Source of the DNA: Xanthomonas hydrangeae
GTDB lineage: Bacteria; Pseudomonadota; Gammaproteobacteria; Xanthomonadales; Xanthomonadaceae
Direction: 5' to 3'
Assembly: GCA_905142475.1 (NCBI GenBank)
Contig: LR990730.1
Span: forward strand, 5,295,477-5,359,476
DNA: 64,000 bases
Shown here in pieces: positions 25,506-34,611 of the stretch. The position numbers were made by a program, and so were the translations under genes. Within the stretch, counting starts at the first letter, position 1; the number at the start of each line of letters is the position of its first letter. The notes beneath the pieces are model-generated. The model did not search any database and had not been told where the DNA came from. It saw nothing but the letters and a program-made list of their open reading frames with translations.

Positions 25506-26011
25506 CGCACGCTCCAGCAGTCGGTGGGCCCACCGGTGCGCGGTGCGCTGGCACCGGCACCACACAGGGGTCGGCGCATTCTAGTTGGAGCTTTTTCCCG
25601 GAAGCATCGTCAGGATGCTGCCTGACTATGGGCAGGTGGGCGCTGATTTTTGTGCAAATGCCCAAATCCGCATCAAGCCTCTCGGCATGTGCCGGGCTCG
25701 GAGCGCCACGGCGACCATGCTGCTGGCGCAAGGCTGGCTGACTCAAGCCCGCTGCCCCGATGCTATGACGGCCACCCCGCCACGTGACCACCCGGCTGAC
25801 AGCTAACGCTGGCGCTTCCAGGTCACCCGATCAGACAGTTCGGCGAGAAGCCCGCAGCGGCAACGCGCCTCCACCACATCCCTGCACCCCCACGACCAAG
25901 CAGGCGACCCACCGCCAGGCCGACGCAGCACCCGGTCCCCTCCCCCGCACGATGGACCGTCTTGCCTCTGCGACTCCCGACTCCCAAATCACGGCACAAG
26001 CGCCAGCCGCT
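25506..26011. other. Intergenic region with CGATTCCC-type microrepeats
   Basis: There is no gene between the MFS start and the dipeptidase stop. Short repeats of the GACTCCC / GATTCCC kind lie around 25970-25992 and continue at 26017-26044 inside the dipeptidase 3' end. The transporter promoter should lie near 25510-25650. No consensus was identified. Confidence 0.6.
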
Positions 26012-27268
26012 CTACCGATTCCCCACTCCCGATTCCCGATTCCCCGCCGCATACGCCTGCGCCTGGCCCATCACCCGCAACAGGTTGCCGCCCCAGATGC
26101 CGGCGATCTGCTGTTCGGTGTAGCCCTTGCGCAGCAGCCAGGCGGTGATGCGCGGGAGCTTGGAGACATCTTCCAGCCCGACCACGCCACCGCCGCCGTC
26201 CCAGTCCATGCCGATGCCCACGTGCTCAGGCCCGACCACCTTGAGCACATGCTCCAGATGGGCGAAGAAATCCTCTTCGGTGGCGCGCTTGATCGGGTAG
26301 CGCGCATCCAGATCCTTGAGTGCGGCGCTCAGGGCGGTGCCGTCGGCGATCTTGACGTGTTCCCAACCGCCGTACTGGTCGGTCAACGCCTTTTCGGCGG
26401 CCTTGCGCTCGGGGCTGGCGCCGCTGTCGACCAGATAGCCGCCGTAGGAGTTCACCTGGATCACGCCGCCGTGCTGGGCCAACACCTTCAAGCGCGCGTC
26501 GTCGATATTGCGCGGATGGTTGAAGACCGCACGCGCTCCGCTGTGCGAGAGCACGATCGGCACCGGCGATAGCGCAATCAACTGATCGAACACCGCATCG
26601 GAGGCATGCGATTGATCGATCACGATGCCCAGCGCCTGCGCCTGCTGCACCAGTTGCTTGCCGGCCGGGCTCAAGCCCTTCCACTCCGGCCCCTTGGGGT
26701 CGGTGGCCGAGTCGGCGAACTCGTTGTTGAGAAAGTGCACGGTGCTCATCAGGCGCAGGCCCTGCGCGTAATAGAAGCTCAGCAGCGTGGGGTCGGCCAC
26801 CAGCGGGCTGGCGTTTTCCATGCTGATGTACACCACGCGCTTGCCAGCGGCCTTGATCCGCGCGGCATCGGCAGGCGTGGTGGCGAAGGCAAACTGCTGC
26901 GGTTGCGCGGCCAGCAGGGTGTGAATCTTCAACAGCCGCTGCAGGCCGGCATCGCGGTCGCGCAAATGCGCCGCCGCACTGCGATCGCCCTGCCCGGTAT
27001 AGACCACCCAGAAGCCGCCATCGAGCGCGCCTGCGACCATGCGCGGGTAGTCCACCTGCGACAGCCGGTTGCCGGCATGCGCCTGCAAGACGTCGAAGTC
27101 GGGGCGCTCCAGATTGGCCGGCGTATCCAGATGCGAATCCAGCGTGACCAGACGCTGTTGCAAGGCGGTGGCGCGCGCCAGCTCGGCCTTGGAAAACTCC
27201 AGCGCGTGGCTGGGTGCGGCCACGGCCAGACTCAGGAAGATGGCGGTGCACAGGCGGTGCAGGGTCAT
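26012..27268 (-). CDS. M19 family membrane dipeptidase, exported
   Basis: This 418-residue zinc dipeptidase of peptidase family M19 has a signal peptide (MTLHRLCTAIFLSLAVAAPSHA). Metal-site motifs are present: TLDSHLDTP (His-x-Asp), YISMENASPL with the bridging Glu, IDQSHASD and VLSHSGAR with His ligands, and GIGMDWDGGGG. It hydrolyses dipeptides, often including D-residues. It lies at the end of the receptor/acylase group. The last nine or ten residues (NRESGVGNR) are encoded by a GATTCCC microrepeat, so the true ancestral C-terminus was probably shorter. Confidence 0.9.
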   Translation of the reverse strand: MTLHRLCTAIFLSLAVAAPSHALEFSKAELARATALQQRLVTLDSHLDTPANLERPDFDVLQAHAGNRLSQVDYPRMVAGALDGGFWVVYTGQGDRSAAAHLRDRDAGLQRLLKIHTLLAAQPQQFAFATTPADAARIKAAGKRVVYISMENASPLVADPTLLSFYYAQGLRLMSTVHFLNNEFADSATDPKGPEWKGLSPAGKQLVQQAQALGIVIDQSHASDAVFDQLIALSPVPIVLSHSGARAVFNHPRNIDDARLKVLAQHGGVIQVNSYGGYLVDSGASPERKAAEKALTDQYGGWEHVKIADGTALSAALKDLDARYPIKRATEEDFFAHLEHVLKVVGPEHVGIGMDWDGGGGVVGLEDVSKLPRITAWLLRKGYTEQQIAGIWGGNLLRVMGQAQAYAAGNRESGVGNR

Positions 27269-27305
27269 GACAGCTCGCAGAAGGTGGGGGGAATCGATCA
27301 TAGCC

Positions 27306-27331
27306 GCGCAGGGATCGGCCGATCCCTGCGC
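27306..27331. repeat. Perfect 26-bp palindrome
   Basis: The half GCGCAGGGATCGG is joined without spacer to its exact reverse complement. It sits 38 bp upstream of the dipeptidase start, between that gene and the upstream secreted protein. It could act as an operator, an mRNA hairpin affecting the downstream gene, or a mobile repeat. Its centre resembles the palindrome at 10745 (both carry GGATC/GATCC arms). Confidence 0.65.
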
Positions 27332-27400
27332 AGAACGCGGGCGCAGGCCGCCGCGATGCGCAGTCGCAGACATCAGCGCCTGCGACCACGCACCAACGCG

Positions 27401-27877
27401 TCACTTGCGCTCGAAGAACTCGTGATACGCCTTGGATTTGCCTTCCGGCGACTTGCCCACGCCATTGCGGATCAGCGTTTTGCCGTCTGCAGAGAACGTC
27501 CAGAACTCGCCGACGATCACGTCGTCGTCCTTCATCTTGAGGATCTGGTAGGTGTCGGCGCCGGTCTTGCTCACCGCGATCTGGTTGAAGCGCGCCTGCT
27601 CGTTGAGCGGGCTGGGTTTGCCATCCAGCGTGGTGACGTAATCGACCTTGTACGGCGTGTCCGGGCGGGTGGTGTTGATGGAGTGGTATTCGATCCGGTT
27701 GTCGGAGAACTGCACGTTGATGGTCAACCGCATGCCCTTGGGAAACTTGCCGTCGCTCCAGTTGGATTTGGATTCCACCAGGGTCCAGGCGCCATCGTGC
27801 GGATCGGCCGCCGATGCGGCGAACGTGGCAGTCAATGCCGAGACGGCGAACAAGGCGGCGGTCAGAAAGGTGCGCAT
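27401..27877 (-). CDS. Small secreted protein, lipocalin-like, function unknown
   Basis: This 158-residue protein has a signal peptide (MRTFLTAALFAVSALTATFAASA). The mature part starts DPHDGAWTLVESKSNW and has alternating short strands (MRLTINVQFSDNRIEYHSI, YQILKMKDDDVIVGEFWTFSADG), suggesting a small beta-barrel like those of lipocalin-type domains. I recognise no named family. It lies 82 bp after the acylase stop and upstream of the M19 dipeptidase on the same strand, so it may bind the ligand or product of that pathway. That is inference. Confidence 0.75.
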   Translation of the reverse strand: MRTFLTAALFAVSALTATFAASAADPHDGAWTLVESKSNWSDGKFPKGMRLTINVQFSDNRIEYHSINTTRPDTPYKVDYVTTLDGKPSPLNEQARFNQIAVSKTGADTYQILKMKDDDVIVGEFWTFSADGKTLIRNGVGKSPEGKSKAYHEFFERK

Positions 27878-27959
27878 GGGCGGTGTCCTTGGAGGCTGGG
27901 ATGTTGGGCGGTGCGGTGGGGTCGCTGCTTGGAGGAGGGCGATCGTCGGAAGGTGGGCA

Positions 27960-30095
27960 TCAGAAGTCGGTGCGCGATTCCAGATGCTGTTCGACCTGCT
28001 CGCGCGTGGTCCACAAGGTGCGGAACTCGCCCTTGGACAGCAATTCGAGTTGGTCGCTGATGTGCGGTGAACCGGGCTGGCTGGCATTGCCGTAACTCAT
28101 CAGGCCCTTGGCCTTGATGGGCGTGGAAAACTCCACCAGCGACACCCAGGTTTCGCCGTGCTGCGGCAGGCGCTGGCCGGCGGCGTTGGGCGGGTTCCAG
28201 GTGATCACGTCGAAGGCGCCGAGATTGCCGAAACCACCGCGCCCGGGCACATCGACAGCGCCCAGATGGAAGCGCGACACCTCGCCGTACGGCCGGTCGA
28301 TGGCGCCATAGGTCTGTCTGGTGCTGGCAACGGCCTGCTTGAGTTGGCGCAGCGCCAGCGCCGGGTCCTTCAGGCCGCTGGGCGTGGTCAGCGGAGCGTC
28401 CAGCGACCACGGCGTGGCGTAGCCGGCCTGCGAGAGATAGCGCGCATCGCCGGTGAACAGCCGCGCCCATTCCTCGAACAGCAACGCGCCGCGGCTGTCG
28501 GCTTCGAAGTGGCGGTCCCAGGCCTTGAGCACCTTGATCGCGGCGAGAATGTCCGGGTCGGTGCTATTTGCGGCAGCGGCATACAGCTGCGGCAACGTGC
28601 GATCGGCCGCCAACGCCTGCGCGGTGCGCTTGAGTGCGACGAACTGGTCGAAGTCGATGTTGTCGTGTTCGGCCAGCATCTTTACCGAGTTCTGCGCACG
28701 CAACGACATCGGCCCGACCGGTGCGACATACGCCGGGAAGGCACTCGGTTCCAGCACACGCGGCCAGCTCGCCAGCCACGGCGGGTCGTTGGTGTTCTGC
28801 ACGAAACCGCCGGCCGGGTTGATCACCTTGGGCAGCTCGTCGTAGCCGTGTACCTCGCTCCACAACGTGGACGCGGTATCGCCCGGCACCAGCCCGCTCC
28901 AGTACTTCAGATCGCCCTGCGCATGCTTGGGCAGGATGCCGTTGTCGAGAAACAGCACGTTGCCGGCCTTGTCGGCATAGACGATGTTGAACATCGGCAC
29001 CTGCAGCTGTTTCAGCGCGCGCTGGAACTGCGCAAAGTCCTGCGCCTTGCCCATGTCCCAGTACTGCTTGAGCATCTCGGGGCGATCCAGGCCGGCCACA
29101 CGCAGCGCCACGGTGCTGCCGTCGTAACGCTCGAACACCGGGCCCTGCATCGCATGCCGCACTTGCAGCGTTTCTTCCTTCAGCGAGCCATCGGCCTGAC
29201 GAACCTTCAGCGTTTTGGTTTCACGCTTGAAAGGCAGCACCTTGCCGTCCAGCAGATAGCCATCGCCCGACAAGCTGAGTTTGTAGGTGGTCTGGCCCAG
29301 CAGCGTGTTCACCGTATTGGTGAAACCCAGCTGCTTGTTGAAACCGAAACGCAGGATCGGCAGGCCGACCTGGGTGGCGCCGTACAGATCCACACCCGGC
29401 CCGTTGAGATGCGCTTCGTAGTAGGTGAAAAAGCCGCTGCCCCACGGCAGATGCGGGTTGGCCAGCAGCATGGCGTGGCCGTCGCGGGTCTTCTTGGGCA
29501 TCACCGCCCAGGCGTTGGAGCCGTCACGGGCCTGGCCGTCCTTGGGCGGCTCGCCCAGCACTTTTGCAGGCGAGGCGATGTAGACGTAATTCATCAGCCG
29601 GTGCGCATGCGCCACCACGTCCACGCCGGTGATCGGCAGCACCACTTTGACCTCGGCATCCAGCGCCTCCGGGTGTGCGGCGGCGTAATCGTTGATGCCC
29701 TGTGCGAATGCATCCAGATCGGCGCGAAAGCCCGGATCCTGCTGCCGGTACCACTGCTGCGCGCGTGCGTAGACATCGTTGCTGGCCAGCCAGCGATCCT
29801 GTTCGATGTATTTGTCGCCCCAGTATTCGGCGGCGCGGCCGCGCGCTTCGCCGTAGAGATGCAGCAGCAAATTGCCATGGCTGTGGGTCTGTGCCCAACC
29901 GAAGCCATAGAAGGTGCCCGCTTCGGTCCTGGCATAGACATGCGGCACGCCGTAGCGATCCCACAGGATCTCGCCGGTGTCTTTACCACTGCTTGCGAGC
30001 GCCGCGATCGGGGCGCACGCCAACGCGATCAGCAGCAGTCCTGCGTAAGTGAAAGCGCTGCGCGCAGGCGCCCGCATCAAGGAAAGTCGCGGCAC
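27960..30095 (-). CDS. Penicillin-acylase family Ntn-hydrolase, exported
   Basis: This periplasmic N-acyl amide hydrolase is about 711 residues, the usual length of a proenzyme. A signal peptide (FTYAGLLLIALACAPIAALAS) is followed by the alpha chain, beginning EILWDRYGVPHVYA. The autocatalytic site RDGSNAWAV provides the Ser nucleophile that becomes the beta-chain N-terminus. Relatives cleave penicillin, acyl-homoserine lactones or aculeacin-type lipopeptides. GTG at 30095 is chosen because GAGGAG lies seven bases upstream and overlaps the receptor stop codon. The ATG at 30077 lacks such a site. It is translationally linked to the TonB receptor before it. Confidence 0.92.
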   Translation of the reverse strand: MPRLSLMRAPARSAFTYAGLLLIALACAPIAALASSGKDTGEILWDRYGVPHVYARTEAGTFYGFGWAQTHSHGNLLLHLYGEARGRAAEYWGDKYIEQDRWLASNDVYARAQQWYRQQDPGFRADLDAFAQGINDYAAAHPEALDAEVKVVLPITGVDVVAHAHRLMNYVYIASPAKVLGEPPKDGQARDGSNAWAVMPKKTRDGHAMLLANPHLPWGSGFFTYYEAHLNGPGVDLYGATQVGLPILRFGFNKQLGFTNTVNTLLGQTTYKLSLSGDGYLLDGKVLPFKRETKTLKVRQADGSLKEETLQVRHAMQGPVFERYDGSTVALRVAGLDRPEMLKQYWDMGKAQDFAQFQRALKQLQVPMFNIVYADKAGNVLFLDNGILPKHAQGDLKYWSGLVPGDTASTLWSEVHGYDELPKVINPAGGFVQNTNDPPWLASWPRVLEPSAFPAYVAPVGPMSLRAQNSVKMLAEHDNIDFDQFVALKRTAQALAADRTLPQLYAAAANSTDPDILAAIKVLKAWDRHFEADSRGALLFEEWARLFTGDARYLSQAGYATPWSLDAPLTTPSGLKDPALALRQLKQAVASTRQTYGAIDRPYGEVSRFHLGAVDVPGRGGFGNLGAFDVITWNPPNAAGQRLPQHGETWVSLVEFSTPIKAKGLMSYGNASQPGSPHISDQLELLSKGEFRTLWTTREQVEQHLESRTDF

Positions 30096-30106
30096 TGGAT
30101 CACTCC

Positions 30107-32875
30107 TCAAAAGGTGTAGGTCAACTTGGTGTAATAGGACCCGCCGGTGAAGCCGTACGGCACGCTGGTCACATAGAAACCGCTGCCGGTGCTGGCGACC
30201 GCGCCGATGTTGTTCGGGTACTGGTTGAACAGGTTGTTGGCGCCCAGCGTCCAGGTGATGCGCCCGGACAGTGCGTAGGACGCTTCCAGATCGGTGATCC
30301 ATTTGGCCGGCACGTGCTCGTCGTTGGCCGGGTTGTTTTCCAGCACGTCGAAGCTGCCGAAGCGATTGACGCGCACGTTGAGCGCGAAGTCGCCGATCAC
30401 CCAGTTGCCACCCAGCAACAACTTGCTGCGCGGCGTGCGCGACAGATAGCCGCGCGAGGCGCGGTCGAACAGTTCGTAGCCGGCGCCCAGCGAGTCCAGT
30501 GCGGCCGGGTTGTCGGCGATGCGGGTGATTTCGGTTTTGTTGTAGTTGTAGCCCAGGTTCCAGTTGACCCGGCCCCAGTCGCCGGCCTCCATGCGCCAGG
30601 TCGCCACCACGTCCACGCCGTCGGTGCGGGTGTCGATGGCGTTGGTGAAGTACTGCGCGCTGTCGACGCCGGACACGCCGGCGCGGGTGAGCAGGTCGGT
30701 GATCGCCGCACCGGTGATGTAGCCGGTCATGCCGATGCGGTCGTCCAGGTCGATGCGGTAGGCATCCACGGTGAGGCTGAGCGCGCGCGTGGGGTTGTAG
30801 GTGAAGCCGATGCTGGCGTTGGTGGATTCTTCCGGCTTCAGCGGTTCGGCCCCCAGTGCCAGCGCTGCCGGGGAATCCACAGGCAGCGTCTTGGCCAGGA
30901 ACAACTCGCGATCGCCGTTGTCCAGCGTGCGCCAGCTGCTGTTGGTGGCCGCATACAGGGCCTGCGCCAGGGCAGGCGCGCGGAAGCCGGTGCTGGCCGC
31001 GCCACGCAGCGCGAAGGTCGGGGTGATGGCCCAGCGCGCGGTGAACTTGCCCACCGCGGTGTCGCCGGCCGAATCGTCGAAGCGCTCGTAGCGTCCGGCC
31101 AGGCCCAGCGACACGCTGTCGGCCACGTCCCAGGTCAGGTCGACATAGGCCGCGCCGCTGTTGCGATCCAGGCTGCCGGCTTCGTCGGGCTGGAAGGTGA
31201 TCGCGCCCTGCGCGCCGGGCGGCGGCGCCTGCCCGGCACGCGGATGGCCGGCCGGAAACACGTAGCTGCCGGCCGCATACGCCGCCGGTTCGCCGGCCTG
31301 GATCTCGTATTTTTCGTAGCGATGCTGCACGCCCAGCGACACCTGCAACGGATGCTCGGCCAGCTGCAGGCCGCGGGTGATGTCCAGGCTGGTGGTCCAG
31401 TCGGTGGAGGTCAGCTGGCCTAGATAGAACTCGGTGGGGCTGGTTGGCCCCAGGCTGGCATTGAGCGTGTGCAGCCCGTCGCGTTCGGAGGCGTTGCTGC
31501 CGTAGCTGGTGGCCAGGTCCCAATCCCACTGGCCCCACAGGCCCTTGATGCCAGCGGTGAACTCGTAATCGGTCTCGTCGATGCGCAGGCGCGGGCTGTA
31601 CCCGTCCGGATAGATCTCCTGCAGGGTGTTGTTGGCGTTGGGATTGCGGAACGACCATTCCAGGTCGCTCAGGCGGCGGCTGTAGGTGGCGTAGGAATAC
31701 CCGCGCAGGTCGCCGCCCAGGCCGAGTTCGGCGTTGTAGGACAGGTTGGCGCCCTTCTGCCAGGGCTGGCCGAAGTTGCGCGTGATCAACCGGTCGGCGC
31801 TGGCCTCGCGCGGGTCCGGCTGGCCGTTGACCGGGTAGTACAGCCGGTAGTCGTCGGCCACCGGCACCGCGCGGTTGGAGGTCTGTTGATAGCGGGCGTC
31901 GGCGGCCAGATAGACGAAGCCGTCGCTGCCCAGTGCCAGGCCCTTGCCGATGCTGGCGCTGCTGCTGTCGCCATCGGCGCGGTCGATGTTCTGCCCCCAC
32001 AGGATGTCGGCCTTGCCGCCGTCGGCATCGGATTTGAGCAGGATGTTGATGACGCCGGCGATCGCATCCGAGCCGTACTGCGCGGCGGCGCCGTCGCGCA
32101 GCACCTCGATGTGATCCACCGCCGAGACCGGGATCAGGCTCATGTCCACCGGCACCGAACCACGGCCGACGATGCCGGCGATGTTGATGCTGGCGGTGCG
32201 ATGGCGGCGCTTGCCGTTGACCAGCACCAGGGTGTGATCCGGATTGAGCCCGCGCAAGCCGCCGGTGGCGATCACATACGAGGTGCCGTTGCCGGATTTG
32301 GCCGGTGCATTGAACGAGGGCACCAGATCGTTGAGCGCCGCCAGCAGGCCCGGGCGCCCGGTCTTTTCCAGTTCCGCCGCGCCGATCACATCGATCGGGG
32401 TGGGACTTTCGGTGACGGTGCGCTGCACGCCGCGTGCGCCGGTGACCACCACCGCAGCCAGGTTGCCGACTGCGGCATCTGCGGGCGGCGCCGCGGCGGG
32501 TGCGTCCACTTGTGCATAGCCCACGCCGGGTTGGCCGTGCAAGGCGGCCGTCATCGGCTGCGCCGAGGCCAGGGTGATGCGTTCGCCATCGTCTTCGACC
32601 ACGCTCAAGCCGGTGCCGGCCAGTAATTGCCGCAGTGCCACGCGCGATTCCAGCGTGCCCTGCACGGCCGGGGTGCGCACCTGCTGCAGATACTCGCCCG
32701 GCGCCACGATCTGCACGCCGGCCTGCCGCGCGAATTCGGGTAATGCCGCCACCGCATTGCCCTCCGGTAGCGAGAACGTGCGCCCCTGCGGTGACGCTGC
32801 CAACGCATGTCCCGCTGCCATCATTGCGGTTGCCGCCGCGATTGCCTTGCTCAAACGCCTTGTTGCTGCCTGCAT
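30107..32875 (-). CDS. TonB-dependent receptor with N-terminal signalling (STN) domain
   Basis: This outer-membrane active-transport receptor is about 922 residues. The signal peptide (ATAMMAAGHALA) precedes a secretin/TonB N-terminal (STN) domain at about residues 35-105 (FSLPEGNAVAALPEFARQAG, LRQLLAGTGLSVVEDDG). A plug follows (TVTESPTPIDVIGAAELEKTG, RDGAAAQYGSDAIAGVINILL), then a barrel ending SYYTKLTYTF. An STN domain signals ligand occupancy to a FecR partner, and fecR and fecI-like genes lie just upstream. ATG at 32875 has GGAG at a good distance. The ligand is unknown. The adjacent acylase and dipeptidase point to an acylated peptide-like compound rather than plain iron. Confidence 0.94.
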   Translation of the reverse strand: MQAATRRLSKAIAAATAMMAAGHALAASPQGRTFSLPEGNAVAALPEFARQAGVQIVAPGEYLQQVRTPAVQGTLESRVALRQLLAGTGLSVVEDDGERITLASAQPMTAALHGQPGVGYAQVDAPAAAPPADAAVGNLAAVVVTGARGVQRTVTESPTPIDVIGAAELEKTGRPGLLAALNDLVPSFNAPAKSGNGTSYVIATGGLRGLNPDHTLVLVNGKRRHRTASINIAGIVGRGSVPVDMSLIPVSAVDHIEVLRDGAAAQYGSDAIAGVINILLKSDADGGKADILWGQNIDRADGDSSSASIGKGLALGSDGFVYLAADARYQQTSNRAVPVADDYRLYYPVNGQPDPREASADRLITRNFGQPWQKGANLSYNAELGLGGDLRGYSYATYSRRLSDLEWSFRNPNANNTLQEIYPDGYSPRLRIDETDYEFTAGIKGLWGQWDWDLATSYGSNASERDGLHTLNASLGPTSPTEFYLGQLTSTDWTTSLDITRGLQLAEHPLQVSLGVQHRYEKYEIQAGEPAAYAAGSYVFPAGHPRAGQAPPPGAQGAITFQPDEAGSLDRNSGAAYVDLTWDVADSVSLGLAGRYERFDDSAGDTAVGKFTARWAITPTFALRGAASTGFRAPALAQALYAATNSSWRTLDNGDRELFLAKTLPVDSPAALALGAEPLKPEESTNASIGFTYNPTRALSLTVDAYRIDLDDRIGMTGYITGAAITDLLTRAGVSGVDSAQYFTNAIDTRTDGVDVVATWRMEAGDWGRVNWNLGYNYNKTEITRIADNPAALDSLGAGYELFDRASRGYLSRTPRSKLLLGGNWVIGDFALNVRVNRFGSFDVLENNPANDEHVPAKWITDLEASYALSGRITWTLGANNLFNQYPNNIGAVASTGSGFYVTSVPYGFTGGSYYTKLTYTF

Positions 32876-33019
32876 CACTGGTCTCCGCTGACGCGTGTGC
32901 GCCGCTGTCTGGTCGTCGTCACCGTTGTTGTCTTGCTCGCATGTGGTTGGATGCGCAGCCGCCGCTTTTCCGCCATCGACATCGCAGATGCTGGCGGCCT
33001 GGCTGCAGATCGATGGGCA

Positions 33020-34021
33020 TCACTGCGCGATTGCGCTGCGCAGATGGATGCCGCCACGGGTGTGTTCGATCTGCAGGCCCATGCTCAGTGCGACAGAACG
33101 TGCGAAGCCTTCCGGATCGTTGGCCGAGTACAGGCCGACCACGGTGCGTCGCGCCACCGCGGGGTCGTCGATCAGGATGCGCCTGTCGTTGTAGCGGGCG
33201 AATTCGGCGGCGGCCTGCGCCAGCGTGTCGCCATCGAAGGCGATCATGCCGTCGCGCCAGACCAGCAACTGCTGCACGCGTTGCGCATCCAGCGGCTGCA
33301 GCTGCACTGCCCGCGTCGGGCTGACCATCGCCAACATGTTGGCTGCCACCCGTTGCGGTGCGCGCTGGTCGGCATCCACTTCCACGGTGCCTTCGCGCAC
33401 GAGGACCTTGACTGCATCGTCCTGCCGGCGGCGCACGCTGAAGCTGGTGCCGACCGCACGCACTTGCGAGCCGGCCGCCATCACCACGAACGGGCGATGG
33501 CGATCCTTGGCCACATCGAACAAGGCCTCGCCACGCAGCAGCTGGATCTGACGCCGGTCGGCGCGGTATTCCACCACCACTTCCGAGCCGGAGTTGAGCG
33601 TCACTGCCGAGCCGTCTGCCAGTGGCAGGCGCAGCACCTCGCCGATGCGGGTGAGGTGATGGCCGCTGCCGGGCGTGCCGCTGCCCGCCACGGCCTCACT
33701 GGGCATGCGATTCATGCGCATGGGTTGCTGCAGCGCCAGCATGCCGCTGGCTGCGGCGACCACGCTGGCCGCGAGCGCGGCCAACCAGGCACCGCGTCGG
33801 CGCGCATGCACGCGCCTGGCCTGGCTCTGTACTGCGAAGCCCTGCCCCAACGCACGCGCGCGATCGAAGTGCAGATGCACCGCATGCGCACGCGCATACG
33901 CCCCGCGATGGCGCACGTCTGCGGCCAGCCAACGGTCGCGCTGCGCGCACTCGGCCGGCGTGAGCCGGTCGCCGTCCTCGCGTCCCACCCAGGCGGCGGC
34001 AATGTCGTCGATGGTGCGCAT
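33020..34021 (-). CDS. FecR-type anti-sigma/sigma-regulator
   Basis: This 333-residue inner-membrane regulator has a cytoplasmic N-terminal DUF4880-like domain (DIAAAWVGREDGDRLTPAECAQRDRWLAAD). A membrane helix lies near residue 85 (AWLAALAASVVAAASGML), followed by a periplasmic FecR domain (GEVLRLPLADGSAVTLNSGSEV, LLRGEALFDVAKDRHRPFVV, VGTSFSVRR, VLVREGTVEV). It relays the state of the STN receptor to the sigma factor. It starts 2 bp after the sigma-factor stop, showing tight coupling, and 144 bp separate it from the receptor. Confidence 0.93.
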   Translation of the reverse strand: MRTIDDIAAAWVGREDGDRLTPAECAQRDRWLAADVRHRGAYARAHAVHLHFDRARALGQGFAVQSQARRVHARRRGAWLAALAASVVAAASGMLALQQPMRMNRMPSEAVAGSGTPGSGHHLTRIGEVLRLPLADGSAVTLNSGSEVVVEYRADRRQIQLLRGEALFDVAKDRHRPFVVMAAGSQVRAVGTSFSVRRRQDDAVKVLVREGTVEVDADQRAPQRVAANMLAMVSPTRAVQLQPLDAQRVQQLLVWRDGMIAFDGDTLAQAAAEFARYNDRRILIDDPAVARRTVVGLYSANDPEGFARSVALSMGLQIEHTRGGIHLRSAIAQ

Positions 34022-34023
34022 GC

Positions 34024-34611
34024 TCAGGTGCCACGCTGCGGGTCGGCCAGGCGTGTGGCCTGCGCGTCGTGGACGGCGGCCGGTGCGGAGACGCGGGTGC
34101 GGCCCATGCGGGCCATCAGCAAACGCAATCCCTTCACGATGTGTTTTTCCACGGTGTTCTCGCTGATTCCGAGCCGCGCGGCGATCTCGCGCTGCGATAG
34201 TCCATCGACCTTGCGCAGCAGAAATACCTGGCGGCATTTGTCCGGCAGTGCCGACAGCGCTTCGCCGATGCGGCGCAGCTCCTGACCGGCAATGGCGTGG
34301 CGCTCGGGTGAGCGCTCGTCCTGTGTGATGTCCAGGCGCTCGATTTCCGCCACGCTTTCGATCGACACGATCCTGGCGCGGCGCACCTGCTGCAACAGCA
34401 CCGACTGCGCGGCGGTGAACAGATAGGCGCGCGGGTTGGCGATATGGCCCACCTCGCCCAGCCCGGCCAGGATGGCGTAGGTCTCCTGGATCACATCGTC
34501 GCAATCGACGGTGCCGGGGGCGTGCTTGCGTAGCCAGCGCCGCAGCGCCGGCTCATGCGGCAGGATCTGCGTCGCCAGCCAGGCGGCGCGCTGGGAATCG
34601 ATGGCCGGCAT
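34024..34611 (-). CDS. ECF sigma factor, FecI type
   Basis: This 195-residue extracytoplasmic-function sigma factor has region 2 (HEPALRRWLRKHAP, VDCDDVIQETYAILAGL, NPRAYLFTAAQSVLLQQVRRAR) and region 4 (LSALPDKCRQVFLLRKVDGLSQREIAARLGISENTVEKHIVKGL). With the adjacent FecR and STN receptor it forms a cell-surface signalling system that should switch on the receptor, acylase and dipeptidase genes. Its own promoter must lie in the 366-bp gap upstream. Confidence 0.94.
   Translation of the reverse strand: MPAIDSQRAAWLATQILPHEPALRRWLRKHAPGTVDCDDVIQETYAILAGLGEVGHIANPRAYLFTAAQSVLLQQVRRARIVSIESVAEIERLDITQDERSPERHAIAGQELRRIGEALSALPDKCRQVFLLRKVDGLSQREIAARLGISENTVEKHIVKGLRLLMARMGRTRVSAPAAVHDAQATRLADPQRGT

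Noticed and set aside
27960..32000. Open frame of more than 1,300 codons through both acylase and receptor
   Set aside because: The upstream part is a non-coding frame of the TonB receptor gene. The acylase signal peptide and ribosome site place the true start at 30095.
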